Shown: positions 21,381 to 35,239 of the stretch, piece after piece
How the letters are laid out: the number at the start of each line of letters is the position of its first letter
How positions within the stretch are numbered: position 1 is the stretch's first letter
From: Myceligenerans salitolerans
Lineage (GTDB): Bacteria; Actinomycetota; Actinomycetes; Actinomycetales; Cellulomonadaceae
NCBI RefSeq assembly: GCF_017349295.1
Contig: NZ_JAFMPK010000023.1
Location: 1-49,643, forward strand
Direction of reading: 5' to 3'
Length of the DNA: 49,643 bases
Notes under the pieces: model-generated
Databases searched by the model: none
What the model saw: only the letters and a program-made list of their open reading frames with translations
Told to the model about the DNA's origin: nothing
Translations under genes and position numbers: made by a program

Positions 21381-21795
21381 GACCCCTGACGTCCACGAGT
21401 CCGAGCGCGCGGTGCTGCGCACGGCCCTGCGCGACGGCGGCCTGCTGGTGGCGGGCCTCGCCGTGGTCGGCTCCGTGGTGGGCTACCTCGCGGCAGGAAC
21501 GGCAGGCGTGTGGGGCGCGCTCCTGGGTGCCGCGCTGGCCGCCTTCTTCTCCGGCGTGACGGTGTGGTCGATGGCGCAGACCATCGGGAAGCCGCCCGCC
21601 ACGATGGGCGCCGTGGTGATGGGGAGCTGGCTGGGCAAGATGGTCGTGCTGGTCGTGGTGCTCGTTCTGCTGCGTGGCCAGGACTTCTACGACCGCGTCG
21701 TGCTGTTCGTGGTGCTGCTGATCGGTGCGGTGGGCTCGGCCCTGCTCGACTACCGTGCGGTGCGCGGAGGCCGGGTGCCCTACACCGATGCGTGA
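21373..21795 (+). CDS. AtpI-like small membrane protein of the ATP synthase cluster
   Basis: 140 residues with about four hydrophobic helices (LLVAGLAVVGSVVGYL, GALLGAALAAFFSGV, GAVVMGSWLGKMVVLVVVL, VVLFVVLLIGAVGSALL). Position and topology match the ATP synthase protein I family, a chaperone for assembling the c-ring, although sequence similarity is low. It overlaps the end of the wecA-like gene by 8 bases and lies about 200 bases before atpB. Confidence 0.8.
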   Translation: MSETPDVHESERAVLRTALRDGGLLVAGLAVVGSVVGYLAAGTAGVWGALLGAALAAFFSGVTVWSMAQTIGKPPATMGAVVMGSWLGKMVVLVVVLVLLRGQDFYDRVVLFVVLLIGAVGSALLDYRAVRGGRVPYTDA

Positions 21796-21848
21796 GGCGA
21801 CCTGACATCCCATTGCGCAATTCGTCACAAGGGGCCTGCCCACTGCCT

Positions 21849-21884
21849 TTGAAGGCTCTGAAGGCGGCAAACATACGTTAGGCT
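21849..21884 (+). promoter_or_regulatory. Probable promoter of the atp operon
   Basis: TTGAAG (21849-21854) and TACGTT (21874-21879) are spaced by 19 bases; TAGGCT (21879-21884) is a second -10 candidate. It lies in the 141-base gap between the atpI-like gene and atpB. Confidence 0.35.
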
Positions 21885-21996
21885 ACTCGCGAATCCATGA
21901 CGGCCAGGCCCGACGGCGCGCCCGTTCCGCCAATCGGTGAATGCGTGCCGGGCCTATGACCACCTGGGAGTCCTCCTGTCCACGTTAGCGACGTCC

Positions 21997-23786
<1,790 letters not shown>

Positions 23787-23787
<1 letters not shown>

Positions 23788-24599
23788 TGCGGGGAACGAG
23801 CGGAGCATCGCTGGCGGCCGCGCAGGAGCGGTTCGAGCCGGTCCTGCGCGCCGCGGGGGCGGAAGCCCTCACGCTCGGCGAGCAGTTGTTCGCCGTCGTC
23901 GAGGCGCTGGACGAGTCGGGCGCGCTGCGCCGCTCGCTCTCCGACCCGTCTCGCGCAGGTGAGGACAAGGCCGGCCTGGTGGCCGCGCTCCTGGGCCGGT
24001 TCGACGGCCGGGTGATCGATCTGCTCTCCGGCATGGTCCGGTCCCGGTGGTCCAGCGAGGCCGACCTGGTGGACGGCATCGAGCGGCTGGGGGTCGACGC
24101 CACGCTGGCCGCCGCCGAGTCGCGTGGTGTGCTCGAGACCGTCGAGGACGAGCTGTTCCGGGTGACCCGGGTGCTCGTCGGGCAGCGTGAGGCGCGTCAG
24201 GCGCTCTCCGACACCAGCACCGACGCCGCACGCCGGCGCGCACTGGTCGACGCGCTGCTGGGCGGCAAGGTCGACCCGGTGACGCAGGCCCTCGCACAGC
24301 GAGCCACGGTCCACGCGCGCGGTCGCCGCTTCGTGCCCACGCTCACCTGGTTCGGCGAGGTCGCGGCGGAACGCCGTCGTCGTCTCGTCGCCATGGTGAC
24401 GTCGGCGACGGTGCTGACCCAGGCCCAGATGGACCGGCTCGCGGCGATTCTCGAGCGGTCCTACGGGCGTCCTGTGCAGCTGAACGTCACCGTCGACCCC
24501 GCGGTCGTCGGTGGCCTGCGCATCCAGGTCGGCGCGGACGTCGTCGACTCCACGGTCCTGTCGCGCCTGGCCGACGCGCAGCGTCGCCTGGCCGGTTGA
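23787..24599 (+). CDS. atpH: F1 ATP synthase subunit delta
   Basis: Connects the b stalk to the top of F1. 270 residues, about 90 longer than E. coli delta, which is normal for actinobacteria. The C-terminal OSCP/delta signature is seen in VTSATVLTQAQMDRLAAILE and DPAVVGGLRIQVGADVVDSTV. It is not fused to a b-like domain as in mycobacteria. AGGAGG is 4 bases before the ATG, which overlaps the atpF stop (TGATG). Confidence 0.95.
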
Positions 24600-24745
24600 G
24601 GTGGAGGTGCAGCGCAGGGTGGGAGGCGCGGTACGAGCCGCCCGCCTCGAGCGGAACCGAGACCGAAGCCGAGATTCGGGACAGCTGAATCACGTGAGTA
24701 CAACCCTTCCGCCGCGCCCGACCGCGGCACGACAGGAGAAGAGCA

Positions 24746-26371
<1,626 letters not shown>

Positions 26372-26374
26372 GAC

Positions 26375-28808
<2,434 letters not shown>

Positions 28809-28822
28809 GGCACCGTGCCCCA

Positions 28823-28860
28823 GGGACGTCGCCGGCCGGACACCGGCCCGGCGACGTCCC
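28823..28860. terminator. Perfect 13-bp hairpin between atpD and atpC
   Basis: GGGACGTCGCCGG (28823-28835) pairs perfectly with CCGGCGACGTCCC (28848-28860). The loop contains a further CCGG/CCGG pair. It starts 15 bases after the atpD stop and ends 29 bases before atpC. No T-tract follows, so partial termination or mRNA processing is more likely than a full stop. Confidence 0.65.
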
Positions 28861-28889
28861 GCCCGTACTATTCGAGAGGGAGGCCCTGA

Positions 28890-29150
28890 GTGGCTGAGCT
28901 GAACGTGGACCTCGTGGCCACGGACCGCAAGGTCTGGTCCGGCACGGCCAGGACGGTCGTCGCGCCGTCGGTGGAGGGCGAGATCGGCATCCTGGCGGAC
29001 CACCAGCCGCTGCTCGCGGTGCTGCGGCCGGGTAAGGTCACGGTACGCACGGACGACGGCGTGGCGGTCGAGGCCCAGGTCGACGGCGGGTTCGTCTCCG
29101 TGGACGAGAACCTGGTCACGATCGTCGTCGACGAGATCGAGCAGGTCTGA
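28890..29150 (+). CDS. atpC: F1 ATP synthase subunit epsilon, short form
   Basis: Rotor-base subunit linking gamma to the c-ring. Only 86 residues from a GTG: the N-terminal beta-sandwich is complete (LNVDLVATDRKVWSGTA, GEIGILADHQPLLAVLRPG, VDGGFVSVDENLVTIVVDEIE), but the C-terminal two-helix domain is absent. Family members in E. coli, mycobacteria and Streptomyces are about 120-140 residues. Coupling should be kept, but helix-mediated inhibition of ATP hydrolysis should be lost. Confidence 0.93.
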   Translation: MAELNVDLVATDRKVWSGTARTVVAPSVEGEIGILADHQPLLAVLRPGKVTVRTDDGVAVEAQVDGGFVSVDENLVTIVVDEIEQV

Positions 29151-29162
29151 GGGAGGGGGTCC

Positions 29163-29573
29163 GTGCCGGGCGTCGTCTGGATCGCGCTGGCGATCGTAGC
29201 CGCGATCGCACTGGTCCTCGGCGTGGGCGCGTCCCGCCTGCACACCCTCTCCCGCCGGGTCGGGTCCTTCTCCTGCAACGCGCGCGCGGCGGGACAGGAA
29301 TCCTGGACCGCCGGGATCGCACAGTACGCGGTCGGCCGTATCGAGTGGTGGCGCTGCTGGTCGCTCTCGCCCCGGCCGGCCCGTACCTGGTACCGCGAGC
29401 GGCTCGAGCTGGTCGGCCGGGAGGAGTTCGACGACGACGGGCCCCAGCACTACCTGGTCCGGTGCCGCTACGACGGCCAGGACTTCGAGCTGGACCTGGA
29501 CTCGGGCGACTACTTCGGCCTCGCCTCCTGGCTCGAGGCCGCCCCGCCGGGCCGCCGCGACCTGGTCCTGTAA
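29163..29573 (+). CDS. DUF2550 family membrane-anchored protein
   Basis: 136 residues from a GTG 12 bases after atpC, with an N-terminal TM helix (about 4-22, VWIALAIVAAIALVLGVGA) and a soluble domain rich in Trp and Arg (RIEWWRCWSLSPRPARTWYRERL, then QHYLVRCRYDGQDFELDL). This family follows the atp operon throughout actinobacteria (Rv1312 in M. tuberculosis). Its function is unknown; a link to the ATP synthase or the membrane is only suggested by position. Confidence 0.88.
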   Translation: MPGVVWIALAIVAAIALVLGVGASRLHTLSRRVGSFSCNARAAGQESWTAGIAQYAVGRIEWWRCWSLSPRPARTWYRERLELVGREEFDDDGPQHYLVRCRYDGQDFELDLDSGDYFGLASWLEAAPPGRRDLVL

Positions 29574-29587
29574 CACTCGCTCCGTAT

Positions 29588-29631
29588 CCGCCGAGGTAGT
29601 AGCTTCCCCCTGGAACCCGCTGCCTCGGCGG
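29588..29631. terminator. Inverted repeat between DUF2550 gene and nucS
   Basis: CCGCCGAGG (29588-29596) and CCTCGGCGG (29623-29631) form a 9-bp stem around a 26-base loop, just after the DUF2550 stop. It could end the atp transcript; the loop is long for an intrinsic terminator. Confidence 0.4.
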
Positions 29632-29687
29632 TCTCGCGCCACGGCACGGATCCGCCCGTCCGCCACCGATCCCTCCGAGGAGAATCC

Positions 29688-30383
29688 TTGCGTCTCGTCG
29701 TCGCCGACTGTTCCGCCCGGTACACCGGACGGCTCACCGCTCATCTGCCCCTCGCGACGCGGCTGATCGTCGTCAAGGCGGACGGGAGCGTGCTGCTGCA
29801 CTCCGACGGCGGCTCCTACAAGCCGCTGAACTGGATGAGCCCGCCGTGCACGCTGACGGAGGCCGTACCGGGCGCGGAGGCGGCGGAGCGCGGCGTCGAG
29901 CAGGTCTGGACCGTCCAGCACAAGAAGTCCGACGACCGCCTGGAGATCGACCTGCACACCGTGCACCACGACTCCGCCCACGACCTCGGTGTCGACCCCG
30001 GGCTGGTGAAGGACGGCGTCGAGGCGCATCTGCAGGAGCTGCTCGCGGAGCAGATCGGCCTGCTCGGTGAGGGCAGCACCCTCATCCGGCGCGAGTACAT
30101 GACGGCGATCGGGCCCGTCGACATCCTGGCCCGCGACCCCCGAGGCGCCACGGTGGCGGTCGAGATCAAGCGCCGCGGCGAGATCGACGGTGTCGAGCAG
30201 CTCACGCGCTATCTGGAGCTGCTGAACCGCGATCCCTTGCTCGCCCCGGTCCGCGGCGTGTTCGCGGCCCAGGAGATCAAGCCGCAGGCGCGCGTCCTCG
30301 CGGTGGACCGTGGCATGGAGTGCCTGACCCTGGACTACGACGCCATGCGTGGCGTCGACGACCTGGAGTCGCGCCTCTTCTGA
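29688..30383 (+). CDS. nucS: Mismatch-specific endonuclease NucS
   Basis: Cuts DNA at mismatches and provides the non-canonical mismatch repair of actinobacteria that lack MutS/MutL. 231 residues: an N-terminal DNA-binding beta domain ([15 protein letters not shown]), and a RecB-like nuclease domain with the catalytic set Asp145, Glu159, Lys161 ([14 protein letters not shown]) followed by QLTRYLELL. The TTG start at 29688 is supported by GAGGAGA 5 bases upstream and by the conserved MRLVVADCS beginning. Transcribed alone or after the upstream inverted repeat. Confidence 0.95.
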   Translation: MRLVVADCSARYTGRLTAHLPLATRLIVVKADGSVLLHSDGGSYKPLNWMSPPCTLTEAVPGAEAAERGVEQVWTVQHKKSDDRLEIDLHTVHHDSAHDLGVDPGLVKDGVEAHLQELLAEQIGLLGEGSTLIRREYMTAIGPVDILARDPRGATVAVEIKRRGEIDGVEQLTRYLELLNRDPLLAPVRGVFAAQEIKPQARVLAVDRGMECLTLDYDAMRGVDDLESRLF

Positions 30384-30524
30384 CGGTGAGGGGCCGCACT
30401 CCGACCGGTGCGCTCGGCCTGGCGGCGCACCCGGCGCGCCGCCCGCGCCGCCCTTGCGCGGCCTTCCGCGACGGTGGTCCCGAGCGCAAGGAACCGCAGG
30501 GTGGGGGTGCGGATCGACGGTGAC

Positions 30525-30555
30525 TTGCGGGCGGCGGCCGCTCCTACGGCAGGAT
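30525..30555 (+). promoter_or_regulatory. Possible leaderless promoter of nagA
   Basis: TTGCGG (30525-30530) and CAGGAT (30550-30555), 19 bases apart; the -10 lies 6 bases before the ATG and there is no Shine-Dalgarno sequence. The rest of the 178-base nucS-nagA gap shows nothing recognisable. Confidence 0.3.
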
Positions 30556-30561
30556 GGGCCC

Positions 30562-31815
30562 ATGGCGGAGAACATGTCCATGGTCGTCCTGCGAGGACGA
30601 GTGCTCCTGCCCGACACGATGATCGACGACGGCGTCGTCATCGCGCGGGGAGACCGGCTGGCGTTCGTCGGCTCGGCCGCCGAGGCGCGCGACGCGGGCT
30701 TCGACGCGCAGCTCGGCCAGGTGCCGCCGTCGTACGACTACGTTCTGCCCGGGCTCGTCGACCTGCACAACCACGGCGGGGGAGGAGTGGGGTTCCCCGA
30801 CGCGACCAGCGTCGACGAGGCGATGCGGGCGGTCCTCGAACACCGGCGGCACGGTACGACGACGATGCTCGCCTCCCTGGTGACCGCCGACCCGGACACC
30901 TTGGCGCGGCGGGCGGCCATGCTCGCCGACCTCGCCGACACCGGTGAGATCGCCGGCATCCACGCCGAGGGGCCGTTCCTGTCGCACGAACGGCGCGGCG
31001 CGCACGACCCGGCTCGGCTGCGCGACGGAGACGCCGCGTGGGTCCGCGACCTCGCGAAGGCCGCGCGCGGGCACCTGGCGACGATGACGGTGGCGCCGGA
31101 GGTCCCCGGGGTCGCCGGCCCCGGTGGGGCCGCGACGGCACTCATCGAGGCCGGTGCCATTCCGTCGCTCGGGCACACGGACGGGACGACCGAGGCCGCG
31201 GAGGCCCTGATCTCCCAGGTCACCGCCGGCCTGCGGCTGGCCGCGGAGGTGGCCGGCACGGTCGGCCACCGTGAGATGACGGCCACCCACCTGTTCAACG
31301 GCATGCGCCCGCTGCACCACCGGGCCCCGGGCCCGATCGCGGCCTGCCTCGCGGCGGCGGCCCGTGGTGACCTCGTGGTCGAACTCATCGCGGACGGCGT
31401 CCACCTCGACCCCGCGACGGTGCGGACGGTGTTCGGGACGGTCGGCGCGGACCAGGTGGTCCTCGTCACCGACGCGATGGCGGCGGCCGGGATGGCGGAC
31501 GGCTCCTACGAGCTCGGCCCGATGTCGGTCACCGTGCGGGACGGCGTCGCCCGGCTCGCCGACCCCGCGGCGCCGGACGGCGGCGCCATCGCCGGCGGTA
31601 CGGCTCACCTCGTGGACGTCGTCCGGCACACCGTCGCCGCGGGGGTCCCGCTCCTCGAAGCGGTGCGCTCGGCGTCGGTGGTACCGGCTCGCGTCCTCGG
31701 GCTCGACCGCCGGATCGGGACGCTCGCCCGGGGACTGCGCGCGGACGCCCTGGTCGCCGACGAGGAACTGCGGCCACGACGTGTCCTGCGCGGCGGCGTG
31801 GAGGTCCAGCGGTAG
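30562..31815 (+). CDS. nagA: N-acetylglucosamine-6-phosphate deacetylase
   Basis: Hydrolyses GlcNAc-6-P to GlcN-6-P, used for amino-sugar catabolism and cell-wall recycling. 417 residues of the amidohydrolase superfamily. Metal motif GLVDLHNHGGG with His69 and His71, the metal-ligand Glu in IHAEGPFLS, SLGHTDGTTEAAEA, THLFNGMRPLHHR, and the catalytic Asp in LVTDAMAAAG. The ATG at 30562 begins right after a -10-like CAGGAT. It has no nagB or PTS neighbour here. The stop codon touches a strong hairpin. Confidence 0.95.
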   Translation: MAENMSMVVLRGRVLLPDTMIDDGVVIARGDRLAFVGSAAEARDAGFDAQLGQVPPSYDYVLPGLVDLHNHGGGGVGFPDATSVDEAMRAVLEHRRHGTTTMLASLVTADPDTLARRAAMLADLADTGEIAGIHAEGPFLSHERRGAHDPARLRDGDAAWVRDLAKAARGHLATMTVAPEVPGVAGPGGAATALIEAGAIPSLGHTDGTTEAAEALISQVTAGLRLAAEVAGTVGHREMTATHLFNGMRPLHHRAPGPIAACLAAAARGDLVVELIADGVHLDPATVRTVFGTVGADQVVLVTDAMAAAGMADGSYELGPMSVTVRDGVARLADPAAPDGGAIAGGTAHLVDVVRHTVAAGVPLLEAVRSASVVPARVLGLDRRIGTLARGLRADALVADEELRPRRVLRGGVEVQR

Positions 31816-31849
31816 GACGGGCTCGGCCACCCCTTCGGCCGGGCCGTCC
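31815..31849. terminator. Hairpin terminator after nagA
   Basis: A 13-14 bp stem (31815-31828 with 31837-31849) with one G-T pair and one bulge, starting at the last base of the nagA stop codon. Only a short pyrimidine run follows. Confidence 0.55.
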
Positions 31850-31869
31850 CGGTGTCGACATCTCACTGT

Positions 31870-31875
31870 TACCGT
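31870..31875 (+). promoter_or_regulatory. -10 element of the leaderless DUF402 gene
   Basis: TACCGT ends 7 bases before the ATG at 31883, and no ribosome site is present. TCGACA (31855-31860) resembles a -35 but is only 9 bases away, so no matching -35 can be named. Confidence 0.35.
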
Positions 31876-31882
31876 GCGGGAC

Positions 31883-32500
31883 ATGACCTCACGTTTCGAG
31901 CCGGGCAGCACCGTGGTGCGCCGCGAGATCATGCGCGGCGAGCCGTGGATCGCGATCCCGCAGATCTGCGTGCAGGACGACGGTGACCTGCTGGTCACGT
32001 ACACCCCGGGCGGCTCGCCGTTCGGGTACCCGGAGTCCGGGACGTTCCCCGTCGGGCGGCATCCGTGGATGCTCGCCGGAGGTACGTCCTGGCGCGGGCA
32101 CGGCCGCCTCGAACTGCACTGGACCGGAGTCGAGCACTCGCTCTTCCTGTTCTGGGCGGGCGCCGAACGAGAGTTCCAGGGCTGGTACTTCAACCTGGAG
32201 GACGCCCCGCGGCGCACGTCGATCGGCTTCGACACCCTCGACCACGAGCTCGACGTCTGGTGGGCGGCCGACGCGGAGACCTACGAGTTCAAGGACGTCG
32301 ACGACTTCGAGGAGACGGGCCCGGCCCGCTATCCCGGCCGGATGCCCGCGATCCGCGCGGAGGCGGCGCGCATCGCCGCCCGGCTGGACGCCGGCGACCA
32401 CTGGTGGGACAAGTCCTGGGCGGAGTGGACACCGGACCCGTCATGGGCGCCGCGTGCCCTCCCCGCGGACTGGACCACGGTCCCGTTCGAGGCCCGCTGA
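31883..32500 (+). CDS. DUF402 domain-containing protein
   Basis: 205-residue soluble protein rich in Trp and acidic residues. The DUF402 fold (related to FomD/RNase-like nucleotide hydrolases) spans about 60-175, with FQGWYFNLEDAPRRTSIGFDTLDHELDVW and the acidic FKDVDDFEE. In characterised relatives the conserved acidic residues bind metal and hydrolyse nucleotide diphosphates or pyrophosphate linkages; the substrate here is unknown. There is no signal peptide. The gene is convergent with the GH3 gene. The start lacks a Shine-Dalgarno sequence and seems leaderless. Confidence 0.85.
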   Translation: MTSRFEPGSTVVRREIMRGEPWIAIPQICVQDDGDLLVTYTPGGSPFGYPESGTFPVGRHPWMLAGGTSWRGHGRLELHWTGVEHSLFLFWAGAEREFQGWYFNLEDAPRRTSIGFDTLDHELDVWWAADAETYEFKDVDDFEETGPARYPGRMPAIRAEAARIAARLDAGDHWWDKSWAEWTPDPSWAPRALPADWTTVPFEAR

Positions 32501-32552
32501 CGCGTCCCCGGACCCGGCCCGCCGGATCGCGTCCCCGGACCCGGCCCGCCGG
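32501..32552. repeat. Tandem 25-bp direct repeat between convergent genes
   Basis: The same 25 bases occur at 32501-32525 and 32528-32552, separated by AT. They fill the gap between the DUF402 gene and the GH3 stop. Each unit is rich in CCCCGG and GGCCCG runs that can pair, so it may act as a two-way terminator. Confidence 0.75.
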
Positions 32553-32563
32553 GCGGCGCCCGG

Positions 32564-35041
32564 TCAGGCCGCCGGAAGCGTGAGGGTGCCGCGGAGCGCC
32601 GGGACGCCCGCCGACGGCCCTGCCGCCAGCTCGTAGTCCCCGGGCTGGACGAGGAGGCGCTCCTCCGCCTCGTCCCAGACCGCGAGCCGCCCCACGTGCA
32701 GCGACACGGTGACGTCGCGGGTCTCGCCGGGGGCGAGCCGCACCCGCTCATGGCCCAGGAGCATCCGCCGCGGGGTCTGGATCCGTGCCCCCGGAAGGCC
32801 CAGCGAGTACACCTGAACCAGTTCCTCGGCCGCACGGTCCGCGCTGTTGCGCACCGTGACGGTTGCCGAGAGCGGCTCGACGTCCGCGTCCCCACCTCCG
32901 CCGTCAGGACCCGGGAACGCGTTCACGGCGAGCCCCACGTACGCCACGTCGGCGTACCCCAGACCGTGCCCGAACCAGAACGCCGGCTCGCCGTCCAGCC
33001 AGCGGTACGTCTGTGCCTGGGCCCGCACGTCGTAGTCGAACAGGTCACCCGCCTGCTCCTCTGTCGCGGGCCATGTCTGCGCGAGCCGCCCGGACGGTTC
33101 CCGGTCGCCGGAGAGCACGTCCACCAGGCCGTGCCCCAGCTCCTGGCCGGCGTGGCACGTCCACACCACCGCCCGCGCGTCGTCGTACGCCTCGTCCAGC
33201 ACGTACGGGTACGACGACACCAGCACCAGGACGGAGGCCGCGTTCGTGTCCCGCGCGGCACGCCAGATCCGGCGCATCGGCTCGGGAGGTGCCAGCGACG
33301 GGCGGTCCTCCGTCTCCCGCCCCAGCAGGTGCGGGTCGTTCCCCACGGCGACCAGCACGGCGTCCGCCCCGTTCGCCGCCCGTGCGACGTCATCGGCCCC
33401 GGAGTAGAGCGTTTCCCACGCGAAAGGCGTGGCGTCCTCGGGCCGCGTGGCGTCGGCGACGAGCGCGCCGAGGTCGCGCTGCACCCGCAGCCACCGCCCG
33501 CTGCCCACGTGCTGCAACGCCCAGGCACCGCCGACGTCCAGCCGCCGGAACGATTCCTGCACCACCCAGCCGCCCACGCGTTCCGCGTCGGCGGTCAGGA
33601 TCCATCGGGCGCCGGTCAGCAGCCCGCCGGACGCGACCGCGCGGAGCGTCAGCAGACCCTCACCCCAGTCGATGACGTCGAACCAGGTGTCGTAGGTCGC
33701 CTCGGAGGCCCGCGCGGTCACCGTCCCGTCGCCGTCGACCGAGACCCACGCGTCGGGGCCGAGCGCGCGCAGGGCGACGCGGTCCGCGCCGGTGACCACG
33801 TCCACCCGTGCACCGGGCCAGCGCTCGCGTACGGCGTCGGCCGGCGTCACCGCGTACGGGGGCGTCCCGGAGTACCAGTCGGTGAGCACCTGGTCCGCGT
33901 GCGGGCCGACGACCGCGATCCGCGGCTCGGCCGTGGCGGCCGGGGAGATCGCCAGGGGGAGCAGGTGGTCGTTGCGCAGCACCACCACGGACCGCCCGGC
34001 CGCCTCGCGGGCGAGTGCGCGGTGTTCCGGCAGGTCGATCGCCTCCGCGGGGATCGCCCCGTACGGGTCGGCGCCCGAGAGCTCCGGGTCGTCGAACTCT
34101 CCGGTCCGGATGCGCAGCTCGAGCAGCCGCAGCGCCGCGGCATCGACGTCGTCCCACGTCAGCAGGCCCTCGTCCAGTGCCGTACGGAGTCGTTCCAGCG
34201 TGACGGAGGCGTCCCGGTCGTTGTCCGTGAACGAGTCCACGCCTGCCCGGACCATCGCGGCGTGTCCCGCGGCATGGTCGGTGAAGGCTCGCTGCACGGT
34301 CACGAGGAAGGTCGGTGCCCCGGCGTCGGACACGACGGCGAGCGATCCCGGCGCCGCCTCCCGCAACCGCGCGATGAGGTCCCCGGCGACGTGGGCCGGC
34401 ACGCCGTTCACCCGGTTGTAGGACGGCATCACGGCGCCGGCCACCCCGGCCCGGACCGGCCCGAGGTAGCAGGGGAGCTCGTACTCGTGCAGGCTGCGGG
34501 GGTCGAGGTTCGACGACGTCGCCGCACGGTCCGTCTCGTTCCCGTAGCCCAGGAAGTGCTTGAGCGTGGGCACCGTCTTCCACGTCCGTGCGTCGTCGCC
34601 GCGCAGGCCCGCGCAGTACGACGTGGCCAGCTCCGCGACCAGCCACGGCTCCTCGCCGTAGCCCTCCTCCCCGCGTCCCCAGGCAGGGTGCCGCAGCGGG
34701 TTCACCACGGGGGCCCAGACGTTGAGGCCGACCGCCGGGTCGCCGGCGTGCTTCGCCCGTACCTCGGTCGACACGACGTCTCCGATGCGCCGGAGCAGCC
34801 CGGTGTCCCAGGCGGCACCCAGGCCGACGGGTTGGGGGAACACGGTCGCGGTACCGAGCCAGGCCACCCCGTGCAGAGCCTCGTTACCGGTGTGGAACGC
34901 GGCGATGCCGAGCCGGTCCACGGGGGCCTGGTGCTGGTGCAGCAGCGCGAGGCGCTCCTCGGGCGTCAGCCGGCCGAGCAGGTCGCGGGCACGTTCGGAA
35001 AGGGGGGACCTGGGGTCACGGAACAGGGGCGAGGTAGGCAC
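32564..35041 (-). CDS. GH3 glycosidase with internal beta-trefoil-like domain
   Basis: Cytoplasmic exo-beta-glycosidase (beta-glucosidase or beta-xylosidase type), about 825 residues and no signal peptide. The N-terminal (alpha/beta)8 domain has the nucleophile Asp239 in VVSDAGAPT and KHFLGYGNETD. The second domain carries the acid/base candidate in GNDPHLLGRETEDRP (Glu576 or Glu578), and a fibronectin III-like domain ends the protein. Between them, about residues 435-547 look like a fascin/beta-trefoil repeat domain (TLRAVASGGLLT, ALQHVGSGRWLRV, TPFAWETL) where many GH3 enzymes carry PA14. The GTG at 35041 is preferred: AAGGAG is 9 bases upstream, whereas the open frame up to 35131 runs through the promoter. 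Diverges from an ABC importer. Confidence 0.92.
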   Translation of the reverse strand: MPTSPLFRDPRSPLSERARDLLGRLTPEERLALLHQHQAPVDRLGIAAFHTGNEALHGVAWLGTATVFPQPVGLGAAWDTGLLRRIGDVVSTEVRAKHAGDPAVGLNVWAPVVNPLRHPAWGRGEEGYGEEPWLVAELATSYCAGLRGDDARTWKTVPTLKHFLGYGNETDRAATSSNLDPRSLHEYELPCYLGPVRAGVAGAVMPSYNRVNGVPAHVAGDLIARLREAAPGSLAVVSDAGAPTFLVTVQRAFTDHAAGHAAMVRAGVDSFTDNDRDASVTLERLRTALDEGLLTWDDVDAAALRLLELRIRTGEFDDPELSGADPYGAIPAEAIDLPEHRALAREAAGRSVVVLRNDHLLPLAISPAATAEPRIAVVGPHADQVLTDWYSGTPPYAVTPADAVRERWPGARVDVVTGADRVALRALGPDAWVSVDGDGTVTARASEATYDTWFDVIDWGEGLLTLRAVASGGLLTGARWILTADAERVGGWVVQESFRRLDVGGAWALQHVGSGRWLRVQRDLGALVADATRPEDATPFAWETLYSGADDVARAANGADAVLVAVGNDPHLLGRETEDRPSLAPPEPMRRIWRAARDTNAASVLVLVSSYPYVLDEAYDDARAVVWTCHAGQELGHGLVDVLSGDREPSGRLAQTWPATEEQAGDLFDYDVRAQAQTYRWLDGEPAFWFGHGLGYADVAYVGLAVNAFPGPDGGGGDADVEPLSATVTVRNSADRAAEELVQVYSLGLPGARIQTPRRMLLGHERVRLAPGETRDVTVSLHVGRLAVWDEAEERLLVQPGDYELAAGPSAGVPALRGTLTLPAA

Positions 35042-35060
35042 GACGTCGTGCTCCTTCCGC

Positions 35061-35074
35061 TCGAATCGGTTCAA
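35061..35074. promoter_or_regulatory. LacI-type operator upstream of the GH3 gene
   Basis: TCGAATCGGTTCAA, an imperfect copy of the operator at 35141. It covers the predicted start point of the GH3 transcript (minus-strand -10 TATCCT at 35080-35085, -35 GTGACA at 35102-35107, spacer 16). Confidence 0.6.
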
Positions 35075-35079
35075 CGGCG

Positions 35080-35107
35080 AGGATACCCGCAAGCATTGAT
35101 ATGTCAC
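35080..35107 (-). promoter_or_regulatory. GH3 promoter
   Basis: On the minus strand, GTGACA (plus 35102-35107), 16 bases, TATCCT (plus 35080-35085). The predicted start is near 35073, inside the operator. Its -35 abuts the -35 of the divergent importer promoter. Confidence 0.5.
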
Positions 35108-35125
35108 GCCTTTCTGCTCTATCGT
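35096..35125 (+). promoter_or_regulatory. Promoter of the Lpl-type importer operon
   Basis: TTGATA (35096-35101), 18 bases, TATCGT (35120-35125). The start is expected near 35132, 9 bases before the operator at 35141. Confidence 0.55.
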
Positions 35126-35140
35126 CGGCATAACGACTTG

Positions 35141-35154
35141 TTGAAGCGCTTCGA
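35141..35154. promoter_or_regulatory. LacI-type operator upstream of the importer operon
   Basis: TTGAAGCGCTTCGA with a perfect 10-bp core palindrome GAAGCGCTTC and the central CG step typical of LacI-family sites. It lies at about +9 to +22 of the predicted transcript. The neighbouring LacI gene (38891-39907) is the obvious candidate regulator. Confidence 0.75.
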
Positions 35155-35239
35155 CGAAGGTAGCTCGGGAAGCGGTTGCCCGCTACCGTCGTCGGGCCCG
35201 GCCACAGTGCAGTGCGTCGCTCACGAAGGAGTGAAGTCC

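Noticed and set aside
32696-35239. Plus-strand open frame running into the binding-protein gene from within the GH3 region
   Set aside because: The sequence before the ATG at 35240 is antisense to GH3. The Tat signal, lipobox and ribosome site fix the start at 35240.
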